From: Meandrina meandrites
Taxonomy: Eukaryota > Cnidaria > Anthozoa > Scleractinia > Meandrinidae
DNA length: 64,000 nucleotides
Direction of reading: 5' to 3'
Assembly (NCBI GenBank): GCA_963693305.1
Contig: OY855905.1
Span: 46,887,895-46,951,894 of the forward strand
Shown in pieces: positions 44,101 through 54,225 of the stretch (its first letter is position 1; each line of letters begins with the position of its first letter). The position numbers and the translations under genes are program-made. A model generated the notes under the pieces. The model was given only the letters and a program-made list of their open reading frames with translations, ran no database searches and was not told the origin of the DNA.

Positions 44101-45576
44101 AACAAGATATAAAATAAACAAATAAATAAATTTAAAAAAGGAATTAATATTTGCCACGCTCCAATGATTACAGCAAGTAAGTCCAAATTAGGAAAAAGTG
44201 GCGAGGAAGCCTTAGGGAAACAAGAAGTCTTAATGTAACTACTTACTAGACCTCTTCAAAGCGAAATAACATTTTATATTAAAGTCAGTTGTAGCATCGG
44301 ATACTGGGAAAGAAAATACACTGAAAACATTTGCGAAGATAAATTACAAATTATAAAAAAACTGTTACTTAAGATGTAAAGAAGTTAACATTATAGCTAA
44401 AGAGCTGCAATAAACGACATCGAGATTAAACGGAACTGTAAAACGTTGGAAATTAGAAGATTTCTTAGTTCTTCAGACAGGTAAAAATGAAAGGAATAAA
44501 GAGTAAATAGAGGTAAAAGAATCCTCGTTGATACGTGACACTTATGTTAGAAATTTGGTGTTATTTTCTTAAGAAATTATGCTTATTTAAGTATGAAAAC
44601 AGGAGCAATTAATATTTTACGGTAATAGGCTAAACGTTGTTTGAAAGTGGAGGTGAATATCGATGATATGTACGTGGTTGAAACTATTTGATGCACACAA
44701 AAGCAATTTTCTGTAATATTCCACTACACAAAACATTTCGTCAAAAGCGGCATTACAGGAAGAATTGTAGCAAAAACGACAACAACAGTAAGAACAAAAT
44801 GGAGAAAAAAAGTCGCAACACATTGTTTTTACCGTACTTTGTGTGAATTCCTTTACTTACATTTCCAAATAATATATTATGTCAGAAGTTTATAATCTAG
44901 AAGTCTTCATCTCCGTTAATGGGCCTTGAGATAAGTCTTTCGCGAGTAGGCTATTTTTAGAACAGCATTTCCGCGAACCAGTAGCCCATCGCGGTGAACC
45001 ATTTGCCATTCGCGGCATTTGATTGGCTCGCTTGCAAGTCAAGGAGAAGCGCTTGCCTTCCGGCTAGACACGGTTTATTTGCCCAATGAAGTTCTCTTCG
45101 TCTCGACAAACATCTTGTTCGGGCTGATGTTGAAATTTTCGCCTGTTTCTCCTATATTTCTTTTCGTAGCCCGCCAAAATGAGGGATCCTCGTAAACCAA
45201 TTACGGCCGCGACCGACCACGCCTGAATGCAGCGAACAACAATTTGCAACAATCTTATTACAGGTGCACGCCGTCATTGAACGTACACGTGCAATGATGC
45301 AATAAACTTCGTCATTTTCTTTCGCGTAAGGTTTGTTCTAAGCATAGCCTACTCGCGAAAGACATAGTGCGCGCCCAAATACTAGATGTAGACTTCCATC
45401 TTATGAACTTCTGATTCTTCTTTTCTTTGTTTTTGCATTAAGTTTTATCTTTCTTGCTCTTAGATTGTGTGGACAAAGAAAAGGATTGTCCTTACTGGGC
45501 AGACAAAGGGTATTGTCGTCACAGTTATGTGGACTACATGTCAAAGAACTGCCCAAAGAGCTGCGGCAAATGCTAA
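38129..45576 (+). CDS. Secreted astacin (M12A) metalloprotease with C-terminal ShK domain, copy B
   Basis: Eight exons: 38129-38198, 40243-40419, 40844-40967, 41553-41644, 42446-42529, 42724-42866, 43899-43998, 45464-45576; 903 nt, 300 residues. The layout equals copy A: signal peptide, propeptide, zinc motif [13 protein letters not shown], Met-turn SVMHY and ShK module ([12 protein letters not shown] to CPKSCGKC). Differences cluster in surface and ShK positions ([12 protein letters not shown] against [23 protein letters not shown] against GYCLHTHVSFM), and the linker has three more glycines. Exon lengths are otherwise identical. It looks functional. A TATA box (GTTATATAAG) precedes the ATG by about 50 bases as in A. 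Confidence 0.92.
38345..38664 (+). repeat. 160-bp tandem duplication in astacin-B intron 1
   Basis: 38345-38504 and 38505-38664 are near-identical; both start GTTTTTAAA and include GAGTCCTGGTAAGTCGAAC. Copy A has a single unit near 16488-16648. Confidence 0.9.
44531..45290. mobile_element. 760-bp insert private to copy B, unidentified
   Basis: Copy A reads through at 22264 without it. It begins ATACGTGACAC and ends GTACACGT. It contains TTCGCGAGTAGGCTA, inverted in the flank at 45345. No convincing gene. Confidence 0.6.
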
Positions 45577-45684
45577 TGAAAGGTGTGCTTTTTCACAATC
45601 CCTTTTTTAACTTACTCAATAGATTAGCTTAGCTTAGTTCCTTTATCCCGGCTGGGGGAAAGAGCCAGAAATTAATGTCCTTTA

Positions 45685-46098
45685 TTTGTCCCTGCTCTTG
45701 GTCACAGCTGCTGCCGCAGCCCATGATGATGTTAATCCCATGTCACTGCGTTCCCTTTGTACCGTTCTCCCCCGTGTTTACCTCAACCGTTCTCGTTTCC
45801 TTTTCCCGCTTGGTGCCAGGCTAATGCCACATTTGGGTTTCGGCTTGGTGCTATTCGTAGAACATGACCTATTCACCTCCATAACCTGCGTCGTACTTGT
45901 GTACTGATCTTATCGATCCCCACTCTTCTCCGTATCTCATTTTCGGACACACACATGGCCCAATTAACTTTCAAGATTTCCTTGAGGTATTTGTGAAGAA
46001 AGGTATCCTCCAAGTTTCACAATAACTGACATACATGTAACAACTCAACGATGATAATTTCTATTAAACCTGGCTTTTAGCAGTTCTCCTTGGTAAGT
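45685..46098. mobile_element. 414-bp insert private to copy B, unidentified
   Basis: Copy A has CCTTTAATAGCTC; B has CCTTTA, then this insert, then ATAGCTC. It is richer in C and T than its surroundings. The short frame inside has no recognisable domain. Confidence 0.55.
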
Positions 46099-46435
46099 AT
46101 AGCTCTTTACCTGTTTGCTGAGATATCGACGAGTGTAGCTCCCCACCGCTTACAGGGAAAAGATCAAATGGTCACTGTAAGCCTAACCAAAGATGGAGAA
46201 GTCTAGTGAATTTAAATCTATGAGCCGGTTCCAGTGACTTAATTAAGCTCAGAGCACTTCAAAGTTTACTGGATTTCTTTTGTTGACTTTCTTTGTAAAT
46301 TCCTCAGTTCTTTATACCAACTGAAAGGTCGCCTTCAATTTTATTTCTGCATGGAGCTGGCCTTATTTCGCATGCACATTATCAGAATACTATCACGTTA
46401 CTATATTATTACGTAATAAAGGTGATACAAATATA

Positions 46436-46932
46436 CAGTAGAACCCCGGTAACTCGAACTCTGAAGGGAAACGAAAAACAGTTCGAGTTAGCGGGGTTTC
46501 GAGTTATCGGGGTCGATTGAATATTTAATTTGCCAAGTTAATAATTGATAATTTACTGATTTTTCAGCACTGCAGTCTCCAGTACAGTGCGAATTGAACT
46601 TATCTCGTCAGAAACTCTATCCCGACCATACATTCTTGTGATAAGAGTGGAAAATGGCTGTCAAATACGTGATCTGTTCGTTGCTCTAATCAACGGGCAA
46701 CCGTGGCGAGTTGCAAGAACCGGAATTCGAGTTATCGGGGTAAATTTGACCCAAATTTTGGTCAAGGGAAGCGAAAATCTGTTCGAGTTAGCGGGGTTTT
46801 CGAGTTATCGGGGTTCGAGTTATCCGGGTAAAAATGACTGAAAAGTTAGTTCAAATCCAAGGGAATTGAGACTCTGTTCGAGTTAGCGGGGTTGTTCGAG
46901 TGATAGGGGTTCGAGTTACCGGGGTTCTACTG
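46436..46932. mobile_element. 497-bp pogo/Tigger-like MITE with TA target duplication
   Basis: Ends CAGTAGAACCCCGG and CCGGGGTTCTACTG are exact inverted repeats, flanked by TA on each side. Copy A has the empty site (CAAATATAATAC). The CAGTAGAACC terminus is typical of pogo-family elements. TTCGAGTTATCGGGG-like units recur inside. No transposase. Confidence 0.88.
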
Positions 46933-47221
46933 TAATACAAATAGAAATGGAATTTGATACAAACAGAAAAATAAATAGAAATAAAAATAGAATTCTGTGG
47001 CACTTTTAACATGTTTGTTGATTTTATATGTCTTGCTTATCGTTCTGCTTGTAATCTGTAATTAAAATTGGCATGCAATGGGTACCTCTCAGGGTTAGCT
47101 TTATTTTGGCTACACTGTTTCACTGTTCCAAGAAATCGTGTGAGCACTGGCATGGCTACCTTGTAGAAATTTTTAAGCAAATTCCTTTGCATAGGAATTT
47201 AATTTCTGCATGCTTCACGTT

Positions 47222-48635
47222 TGCGAGGCATATAAAGCTTTATAAAATGTTTCCATCTCGCACAAGATCCTTTTTGGTTCCTCGACATACTTGTTTTGAT
47301 CGGTTTTTTAATTTAACAATATGCTTCCTTTCATGTGAGCGCTTCTCTAAATTCATGAAATATTTCGTATTTCTTTCGCCATGTTCGTACCACCGTGCTC
47401 TGCTTCTTATAATCGCGCCTTTTGTTTTGTGTTCAGCGATCCTTTGAAGATCAAGCTTGACAGGCTCAATTTCTGTTACTAAATTGGCTTGTTGCGGATT
47501 TTGATCAAGACGCATATTTAAATGTTTTAACTTGCAGAGTAAATTTATTTCTCTCGACTTTTTACTTTTAGAAAGACGTTTAGAGAAACGGATACAAAAG
47601 TCTCTGATCTCCATTTTAATCATTTCCCAATAAAGTCTTTTATCGCTTGTTCCGCTATGTTTTTCCTTGGCTTGTAGTAAAAAGAATTTTAGGTTTGTTA
47701 CAAATTCTTCATTATTAAGAAGAGAGTTATTAAATTTCCAAAACCCTGGACCAGTTGTTTTTTGGTTATTTTTATATGCGATTTCGGCGTAAATTGGGGA
47801 ATGGTCTGAATCGTAGTATGACAACACATCCGTTTTACTAGTACGCGGAACTGAATGTTTTGAAATCAGCCAATAATCTAATCGACATCTTATTTTTCCT
47901 GAGCTGTTCTGCCAGGTAAAGCGCTTATCACTCGGGTGGTGAAGTCTCCATATATCGTCGAGACTTAAATTGTCGCTCATTTCCTTTATGCTGTGGATTA
48001 CATTTTTCTTGTTTCTGATTTCTTTTCCACCTATTTTTATCAATATTTTCGAGTGGGCAATTATAGTCACCTCCCATTATGAGATTTTCATTTGCATAGG
48101 GACGTAACTTGCTTGTTAATTCGTTATAGAAATTTATTTGTTGATTTTGGTCGTTGGGAGCGTAAACATTGACTAAACAAAATTCTTCATCTTGAAGTGT
48201 GAGGCGAACAATAAGCATTCTTCCGTTCTTATCATTAGTAATGCTAATATTCTCTGCTTTTAAAGTTGGACGAAAAAGAATCATCACGCCTCTGCTATGT
48301 TTTGAGCCATGGGAATAGCAAATGTCACCACCCCATTCTGCACGCCAAACATTTTCGATTGTTTTGTCACTGTAGGTTTCCTGCAAAAAAATTAGGTCAT
48401 ATTTGCCATTATGAAGCCACCTAAATAAATTTCTACGTTTGATCGACTTATTTATGCCTCTGATATTTAGGGAAACACATTTTAAACCCATTGCAAATGT
48501 AATTAAGGCTCAACACCTGCAGCAGAGCCCCAGCCAAAAAAAGTCGTCCCCAGATGTGATGCCACCAAACAGAAATATTACAAAACACAGGACATTACAA
48601 AAACTTATTAAGCCGTTAAGCGACTTCATGTATAA
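47222..48635 (-). mobile_element. LINE 5' piece with AP-endonuclease domain, no reverse transcriptase
   Basis: On the minus strand from 48491, GLKCVSLNIRGINKS, then FLQETYSDK, then LIMGGDYNCPLENIDKN, is the start of an exonuclease/endonuclease domain as in Tx1/L1-type LINEs; DSDHSPIYAEI supplies the catalytic SDH. A frameshift near 48010-48030 splits it. The frame continues to the linker before RT and stops at 47240. The flanks TTCACGTTT (47213) and TTCAAGTTT (48636) look like a target duplication; copy A has one TTCAAGTTT. It lacks RT and a poly-A tail. Confidence 0.8.
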
Positions 48636-50061
48636 TTCAAGTTTATTGGGGCAAAATGTTTTAAACATCATGTGAAATAAATGGTCCTCGCAGTGTGTAA
48701 GCAATTTAAGCAATTGCAATTTTTTTTCAAACTAAAAAAAATGTTTTGGTAAAAAAAAAATGCAATTTCTTAAATTGCTTACACACTGGGAGGATCATTT
48801 CATTCATTTCATCATTCATTCGTCGTTCATATATGTATTTCGTATGATGTAATGTATATGAAATGATTCATATATGAATGTATTTCGTATATTCATTAAG
48901 TCAAACATCATATGATATGGAAAAACATTTTATTGCGATTGAATGTCGGTTTTCCCGGCTTTAATTACTTTTTTGCAGGTTAATCTGAGGTCTCAAAAAA
49001 TGTTGCAGAGCTGATGTAAAAGTCACAGACCTTTTAAGGAGTTCTTAACTTGTATTCCAATTGATTGAGACTGAGTAAAATACAATTTCCTGCAAGATCT
49101 TGTCCTTTCTCCTCTCTAGACGGATAACACGCGCTCAGCCTTAGAAACCTCTCTAAAATTATTATTGATCTCGGTGTATCAGGTTAGGTTGTGAACTAAC
49201 TAGAATCACATCTACCTGGTTTGTTGTCACTCGCGTCCAAGCCGAGCTGGCCTTGACGCGATCAATGCTGTTATAGCCACAGGCAGCGTAAGCAAACGAT
49301 AACAGCCATAGTAAACGCGAACGCGAAAGCGTGAGTCAACTTGGGTGTCCGGGACATGTTTTCCCGGGAAAATTTGGAGTTACTGTCAGAAATGGATTTG
49401 AAGCGAACCACAAAGTGTTTGGATACGAATGTTTAGATCTTAAGAGGCCGTCTCACTAAGACCGTTCCACTCGATTTTGGACTCCAAAATAGTTTTCCTT
49501 CATATTTCTGTCACAGGTAGTACTATCTATCCTTACTACTAAAATGCAGTTGAAATGATCAGAAAGTGTGTTTCTCTCCACTGTGGAGCATTTATCGATT
49601 ACCAGTGTCAAGAAGTGATGAAACGGCCATTTTTCACGAGTTTTAACACAGGATATTAAACGTTCGTTAAAAATACTTCTCGTCGAGAAAACCCCAAAAT
49701 TTGTACACATCCAGTCAATTTTTATCAGTTCTTACTGCTGACATGTCATTTGGTTGCTTTCTTGTTGTTTTCCTTGTCGTTTATATATAATAGGCGGAAA
49801 ATATTGATCAACAGAGCATCAAATTGTCAGGTAACAAGACTCGAACTGGAATTTGAAGTGTGTCACGCACTCACCTTGTTGACCTTGTAGTTCCTGATGA
49901 CATTGTGACAATTTACCACTGAAACTTTCCTGGTTATTGTACACAAGCAAGCAAAAGTATGGTACTCGGTTGCTACAATTATAATGATCCAGTAAGTCTG
50001 TCTTGAAAGGAGAGTCGATGACGAAAAGAGATTTGAATACATCTTCCTGTATATAATCATT

Positions 50062-50266
50062 AGTAGTATAGTCGGTAGTTATCAAATACCACTTTGGGTT
50101 GGGGCGGGAGTTGGGATATGTGTAAGCGTCTGGTATGCTTAAAGCAAAAGCTGAACCCCGCTCACATAGCTCGCGAGGCTCATCTTTTACTTTAAGCATA
50201 CCAAACGCTTACACATATCCCAAGTCAACCCAAAGATAGTATTTGATAACTACCGACTATACTACT
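50062..50266. repeat. Terminal foldback (205 bp) at the left end of the viral element
   Basis: AGTAGTATAGTCGG at 50062 pairs perfectly with the complement at 50253-50266; the outer 28 bp are exact and the arms of about 95 bp agree at most positions. The AG start fits Polinton termini. Within one end, a TIR is therefore present as an inverted pair. Confidence 0.85.
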
Positions 50267-50375
50267 TATAAAAAAGAGAAAACCCTGGTTACGTGGAAAA
50301 ACAACTGCGGGTGGTTAGAGCGGGTCTGGAGCACAAGCAATTAGAGAATTGACACCTTGCAGTATAAACACAGAG

Positions 50376-50597
50376 ATGGGAAGAGGAAGAAGTGGTATTG
50401 TAGATCAAAGCATGAAAAAACCAAAAATAGGAAAAAACAAAAGAAGGGGAGCCAATTTTGAAATATTTCACTCACCCTACAAACAAGAAAATTATTCATC
50501 ACTTTTATTAGATGACGTTATTGCAGAAATGAAAAAAATGAGTCCACAAGAATTAATGAATATTCTTTTGCCAAATCAATCTGAACAGGATCATTAG
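50376..50597 (+). CDS. Small basic ORF, left end of the viral element
   Basis: Seventy-three residues: a Lys/Arg-rich N-half (KKPKIGKNKRRG) and a helical acidic C-half (LLLDDVIAEMKKMSPQELM). It is preceded by GTATAAAC at 50361. Not recognised; possibly a small DNA-binding or regulatory protein, or chance. Confidence 0.4.
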   Translation: MGRGRSGIVDQSMKKPKIGKNKRRGANFEIFHSPYKQENYSSLLLDDVIAEMKKMSPQELMNILLPNQSEQDH

Positions 50598-50639
50598 TTC
50601 ACCAATTAGAGAGAAACGCCAACAAGTATATACGCCGAA

Positions 50640-50978
50640 ATGGCAGACACGTTGGAAGCCATACAAATATTACCGCCAGAATTAAGGGAAAAGATCTACA
50701 AAGAGTTTCTTACCATTAAGCTCAGGCAGCGATCCGCTCTTGGCTGGGATGAGGTGAATGAAGCAATTGCAGAAGCCCCATTTTGCGAACACAATGAACA
50801 AATTGTAAAGGTCTTGTTTTGCTATAAATGTAGCGGTTGCAGGCGAAATGGTCTCTGTAACATGTGTAGCAAAAATGGAGTCGAACACTTTCTCGGCTAT
50901 CCTGTTTATGATAAAGATGACTACGACGAGAGCTTCAAGAAATCTTACAATTCGAGTTGGTGTGGAGCCGTTGCGTGA
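50640..50978 (+). CDS. F-box-like, cysteine-rich cargo protein
   Basis: 112 residues. LEAIQILPPELREKIYKEF is the helix-turn typical of an F-box N-half. A cysteine cluster follows (LFCYKCSGCRRNGLCNMCSK), likely zinc-binding. F-box proteins hand substrates to SCF ubiquitin ligases, and large DNA viruses often carry them, but full F-box length is not evident. I recall related sequences as a multi-copy cnidarian family, so this could be captured host DNA. A second frame (to 51267) continues past its stop with plausible residues, which may mean a frameshift. Confidence 0.5.
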   Translation: MADTLEAIQILPPELREKIYKEFLTIKLRQRSALGWDEVNEAIAEAPFCEHNEQIVKVLFCYKCSGCRRNGLCNMCSKNGVEHFLGYPVYDKDDYDESFKKSYNSSWCGAVA

Positions 50979-52047
50979 CATTTTTCTCAGAAAGACCGGA
51001 AGCCAATATTTATATTTTCCAGGCCCCTTGGACGAGCAGAGCAACACAAAATGGCGGTCGCTTCACGATTTAGTGTTTGGGCCGAAAAAAGGAGAAACAG
51101 AACAGATATTACGAAAAAAATACGCTCAGTTAACGCGCTGTAAGTTTTTGTGCCCCCACAGAAGCTGGCGAAGTGAAGCGAAGAGAAGAAATCGAGAAAT
51201 AACAGGATTTGATCACAGAAATGTTATCGCTCGATCGAGTGAAATTTCTAGAAAATGTACTCGTTAGAACCTGTTTAATTTTTTTCTGCCTCTTCCATAG
51301 CTTGTACGAATTGATATGTTATCTGTCTGACTTCGTTCTGCCAAACGGGAGTAGAAAGTTCGGTTAAAATAAAGCAAATCGCGTGGAAAAGGACAAGCAT
51401 TTTGGCCTCTTGGCTATATTATATTTACATGCGTACAGGCTCAAATATTGCGTCATTTAGGTGAAGGACAGAGAAAGTGGCACCACAAGGGTCAGAAATT
51501 TCAAAGTGAAGCAAATAAATACTTTTTTTTTTGTTAACTTGTTAGTTCACAAATTCTGGTGAAGCCAAGGGAGGTGTGGCTGGCCCCCACTGAATCCTGT
51601 TATAATGGCTTGTGCAGATGGTGAGTTACGGGGTATAGGGGAACTCCTTTCAGTGGGAGATGCCCCTAGGGTTGAGCCCGCTCCGGCCCTACTGATAACG
51701 TGGGGGTGCTCAGAAATCCCTCGGGATTTCAAAACCTCGATCCCAGAGGTAAAAAGGGAGGGACAGCCGCCTTGTCAGCGGCGGGGAAAAGACCTAGCCG
51801 GGGCTAGGCAAGAAAGAGCCAACGAGCACTCCCCGACCAGGGTTTTGACCTTCCGTTTGACCTGTCACGCAACGTCACGCGTGACTGTAACGTAACAGAG
51901 TCACGCAACGTCACGCAACGTCACGCGTGAAGGTAACGCGCTTGTAACACATTCACCTATTTTTTGTACCGAAAACCTCTTAAAATAAAGCAGATCGCGT
52001 GGAAAAGCATTAAAATATTTTAGCCAGAATTGCAAACTTAATTAGTG
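50979..52047. other. Left non-coding part of the viral element
   Basis: Holds a GC-rich structured block, two 28-bp direct repeats (51364-51391 and 51980-52007) and GTCACGC-type short repeats at 51866-51936. There is a short open frame at 51041-51133 (MAVASRFSVWAEKRR) of doubtful value. Confidence 0.5.
51545..51860. other. GC-rich block with consecutive perfect hairpins
   Basis: On the plus strand, GAAATCCCTCGGGATTTC, CCTCGATCCCAGAGG, GCCGCCTTGTCAGCGGC and CCTAGCCGGGGCTAGG fold one after another between 51712 and 51810. GC content is far above the neighbours. It may be a SINE or a structured RNA; I see no pol III boxes. Confidence 0.5.
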
Positions 52048-53559
52048 TTATATAACTTCTAAAATTAAACTTACCAGTACTTCACCATATTTTACACTTA
52101 GAGGCGAATTATGTTTAAGTAACTGAAGAAAAATAGATGGGTTACTACCGCGGGGTACTTGTATTTTTCCCCCGTCATTTGACACAGGCTCCATATATTG
52201 GTATTGGAAGTTGTTATTGGTAATATTTTTACCCGCAAAGGTCCAGATAGTTGTTTCCAACCGTATCCTAAGATCAATTTGTTCATATTTTTTTTCATCA
52301 CCTAACGTCGCAATAAAAATTGTTACACGCTTAATAATGCAAGGGAGAGGCGGTATCGTATAAAATAAATTACCAAATTTAACAATACCAAATTTTCTTA
52401 ATTGTACATATTCCTTTTTATAATCTCCAGATATTACAATCAGGCGTTGGGATTGGTAATTTTTTAACGAAAAACCGTTTAGATCTAAATCTGATTGTAG
52501 AGTAATGTCGCCATCGTCGATAACGAAAGCCTGATCATAAACAGACCCGCTGACATCAGCTTGATACCCCTTTAACCCATAGATGATTAAAGCGGCCTTT
52601 TCATTTTGCGACGAGGCATCATATCCTGGATTTGAAATATCCAAATAGATAGTGTCATCAGCCTCATCTTGGTACTTGTACGTGTGAATAATGTTACGCA
52701 TATACTTTGGGCTGTGGTTTTTGAATCTCTTGACGTGGTATGTAAGTGTATCAACCGGGTTAGGAGTTGAAGCGTCGATGAACCAGTCAGAGTCGCTTTG
52801 CGGATAAAAGAACTCGACACATATAGTGTGCTCGCCTGTGGCCAGTGGTGCTTTATTTAACTTTAAGCGAGAGTTGAAGGAATTGTCGCTGGTTTTTACA
52901 AGATTGAAAGTAAAAGCCTTTTTATTAACACTGTGAAGGTTGGAGGTAAAGTCTTTAAGGGTAAGAGAAGTAACATTGTTAACAGCTGAAACGTTCGACC
53001 CTTGTGTCAAATAGGCAAAGGCGTTTTTATGTGTTCCTGTTGAGATTGAAGTGGTGGACACGTATTTTTTCATTGAAACAAGATTTACAGCATCTTGATC
53101 GCCCACAGGATTTGCAAGCTGTCTGATTGCATGGTCGTTCATGACAATCTCGCCAGTAATGTTAGCGGTTGATAAATCCCCACTATCACCTTTCGGGCCG
53201 GTATCGCCTTTCGGTCCGGTAGCACCCCTTGAGCCCACAGGTCCAGTTGCTCCAGTGGGCCCCGCAGGTCCCGTAGCCCCCGCAGGTCGCGTAGCCCCCG
53301 TTGCTCCCGCAGGGCCCGCGGGTCTGGTCGGCCCTTGTGAGCCTCTATCGCCTTTTAATCCTTTTTCTCCAACAGCACCTTTATCACCTTTAGGACCTTG
53401 CGGACCAGTATCACCCTTATCACCTTTTTCACCTTTTTCGCCAGCGGGTCCAGTTGCGCCACTTGGACCAGCAGGGCCGGGAGGGCCGGTTTCTCCTCGG
53501 GTTGAAGTGGTCTCCTCGTGTGTTTGAGTCGAGCCCGTAGCACCGTTAAGATATCCCAT
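52048..53559 (-). CDS. Collagen-like fibre/spike protein of the viral element
   Basis: 503 residues. After a Thr-rich leader, about 35 Gly-X-Y triplets ([19 protein letters not shown] onward, residues ~24-130) form a triple-helix shaft. Two triplets have Arg for Gly (GPTRPAG, GATRPAG). Then comes a phage-fibre-like hinge ([19 protein letters not shown]), then about 330 residues of beta-rich C-terminal head with no known domain to my eye. Collagen-shafted fibres occur on several viruses and Polintons; a receptor-binding role is inference. It starts three bases after the ATPase stop and shares its TATAG motif. The GC-rich shaft also gives a long mirror frame on the plus strand. Confidence 0.8.
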   Translation of the reverse strand: MGYLNGATGSTQTHEETTSTRGETGPPGPAGPSGATGPAGEKGEKGDKGDTGPQGPKGDKGAVGEKGLKGDRGSQGPTRPAGPAGATGATRPAGATGPAGPTGATGPVGSRGATGPKGDTGPKGDSGDLSTANITGEIVMNDHAIRQLANPVGDQDAVNLVSMKKYVSTTSISTGTHKNAFAYLTQGSNVSAVNNVTSLTLKDFTSNLHSVNKKAFTFNLVKTSDNSFNSRLKLNKAPLATGEHTICVEFFYPQSDSDWFIDASTPNPVDTLTYHVKRFKNHSPKYMRNIIHTYKYQDEADDTIYLDISNPGYDASSQNEKAALIIYGLKGYQADVSGSVYDQAFVIDDGDITLQSDLDLNGFSLKNYQSQRLIVISGDYKKEYVQLRKFGIVKFGNLFYTIPPLPCIIKRVTIFIATLGDEKKYEQIDLRIRLETTIWTFAGKNITNNNFQYQYMEPVSNDGGKIQVPRGSNPSIFLQLLKHNSPLSVKYGEVLVSLILEVI

Positions 53560-53562
53560 CTT

Positions 53563-54195
53563 CTATATGTCTTCATCAAAATTTTTTTGCGTGATTTTTT
53601 TTGGGCGGTCGTGGTATAAAAAAGAATATTTCGCATTTGTGGCTCTTTCGAGCAGCTCTCTGTCAATTCCTAATTCATCGGCAATACGGTTATTTTCTCT
53701 GGGAAGAAAGCCGAAAACACAAAAGTGGCTACAATTATCTCGGATGTTTTTTGGGACCTTAAAATAGCTTTGAGAAAGATAAATGACGCTACAATTGCGG
53801 TGGCGTCCGTTGATAAAATATTCAATAATATCCCTTTGGTTGCTTTCACAAACCATGTCATCGAAAATTACAATTTTTTGGTTGTCAGTGGGCAGCACCT
53901 CAAGAGGAATAACATCATGAGCGCCCTCGATAACATTATAGCCAGTCACAGGATTGACTCTTTTGTCGAAATCATCAATCATGTATTGGTACTTGTCTTG
54001 ATGCAGGTTTTTTGCGCAAAGGTAAATTTTGTCGTAGGCCAACAACTTGTAAAGCATATGCAAAAGAATATTTGTTTTACCAGAGTTACTCGGCCCACAG
54101 ATTAGCATCTGAAAGGTATCTGATGGCATACAAGGGTGGCCTTGCTTGAAATTACTTTTTGCAGTTAAACTGGGGTCGTAATTTGGAATTTTCAT
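53563..54195 (-). CDS. FtsK/HerA (A32-like) DNA-packaging ATPase
   Basis: 210 residues from the ATG at 54195 (an upstream ATG at 54246 would overlap the divergent gene, so is less likely). Walker A GPSNSGKT at residues 34-41, Walker B KIVIFDDM at 107-114, and a polar motif in IYLSQSYFKVPKNIRDN characteristic of this clade. It would pump genome into preformed capsids. It shares a TATATATA-containing intergenic region with the divergent proline-rich gene, and its stop TAG lies inside the motif before the fibre gene. Confidence 0.92.
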   Translation of the reverse strand: MKIPNYDPSLTAKSNFKQGHPCMPSDTFQMLICGPSNSGKTNILLHMLYKLLAYDKIYLCAKNLHQDKYQYMIDDFDKRVNPVTGYNVIEGAHDVIPLEVLPTDNQKIVIFDDMVCESNQRDIIEYFINGRHRNCSVIYLSQSYFKVPKNIRDNCSHFCVFGFLPRENNRIADELGIDRELLERATNAKYSFLYHDRPKKITQKNFDEDI

Positions 54196-54207
54196 TTTTT
54201 TGCTTGA

Positions 54208-54216
54208 TATATATAG
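54208..54216. promoter_or_regulatory. Bidirectional TATATATAG motif
   Basis: It sits 9 bases before the ATG at 54226 and 12 bases before the ATPase ATG on the other strand; its core is palindromic. Confidence 0.6.
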
Positions 54217-54225
54217 CGCAAAAAT

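Larger units (their letters stand above)
45577..49990. other. 3' flank of astacin copy B
   Basis: Equivalent to 22543-24994 plus the inserts listed here. No firm host gene. The minus-strand frame at 49456-49710 matches 24043-24297 in copy A. Confidence 0.5.
35671..50061 (+). repeat. Segmental duplication, copy B
   Basis: Direct partner of 11821-24994. Private to B: 44531-45290, 45685-46098, the pogo-like MITE 46436-46932, the LINE piece 47222-48635 and the viral element from 50062. Near its end about 100 bp (49768-49870) is inverted relative to A (24565-24665). Confidence 0.95.

Noticed and set aside
53141..53527. 128-residue plus-strand proline-rich frame
   Set aside because: It is the antisense mirror of the Gly-X-Y shaft; triplet periodicity keeps the opposite strand open. 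No start motif precedes it.
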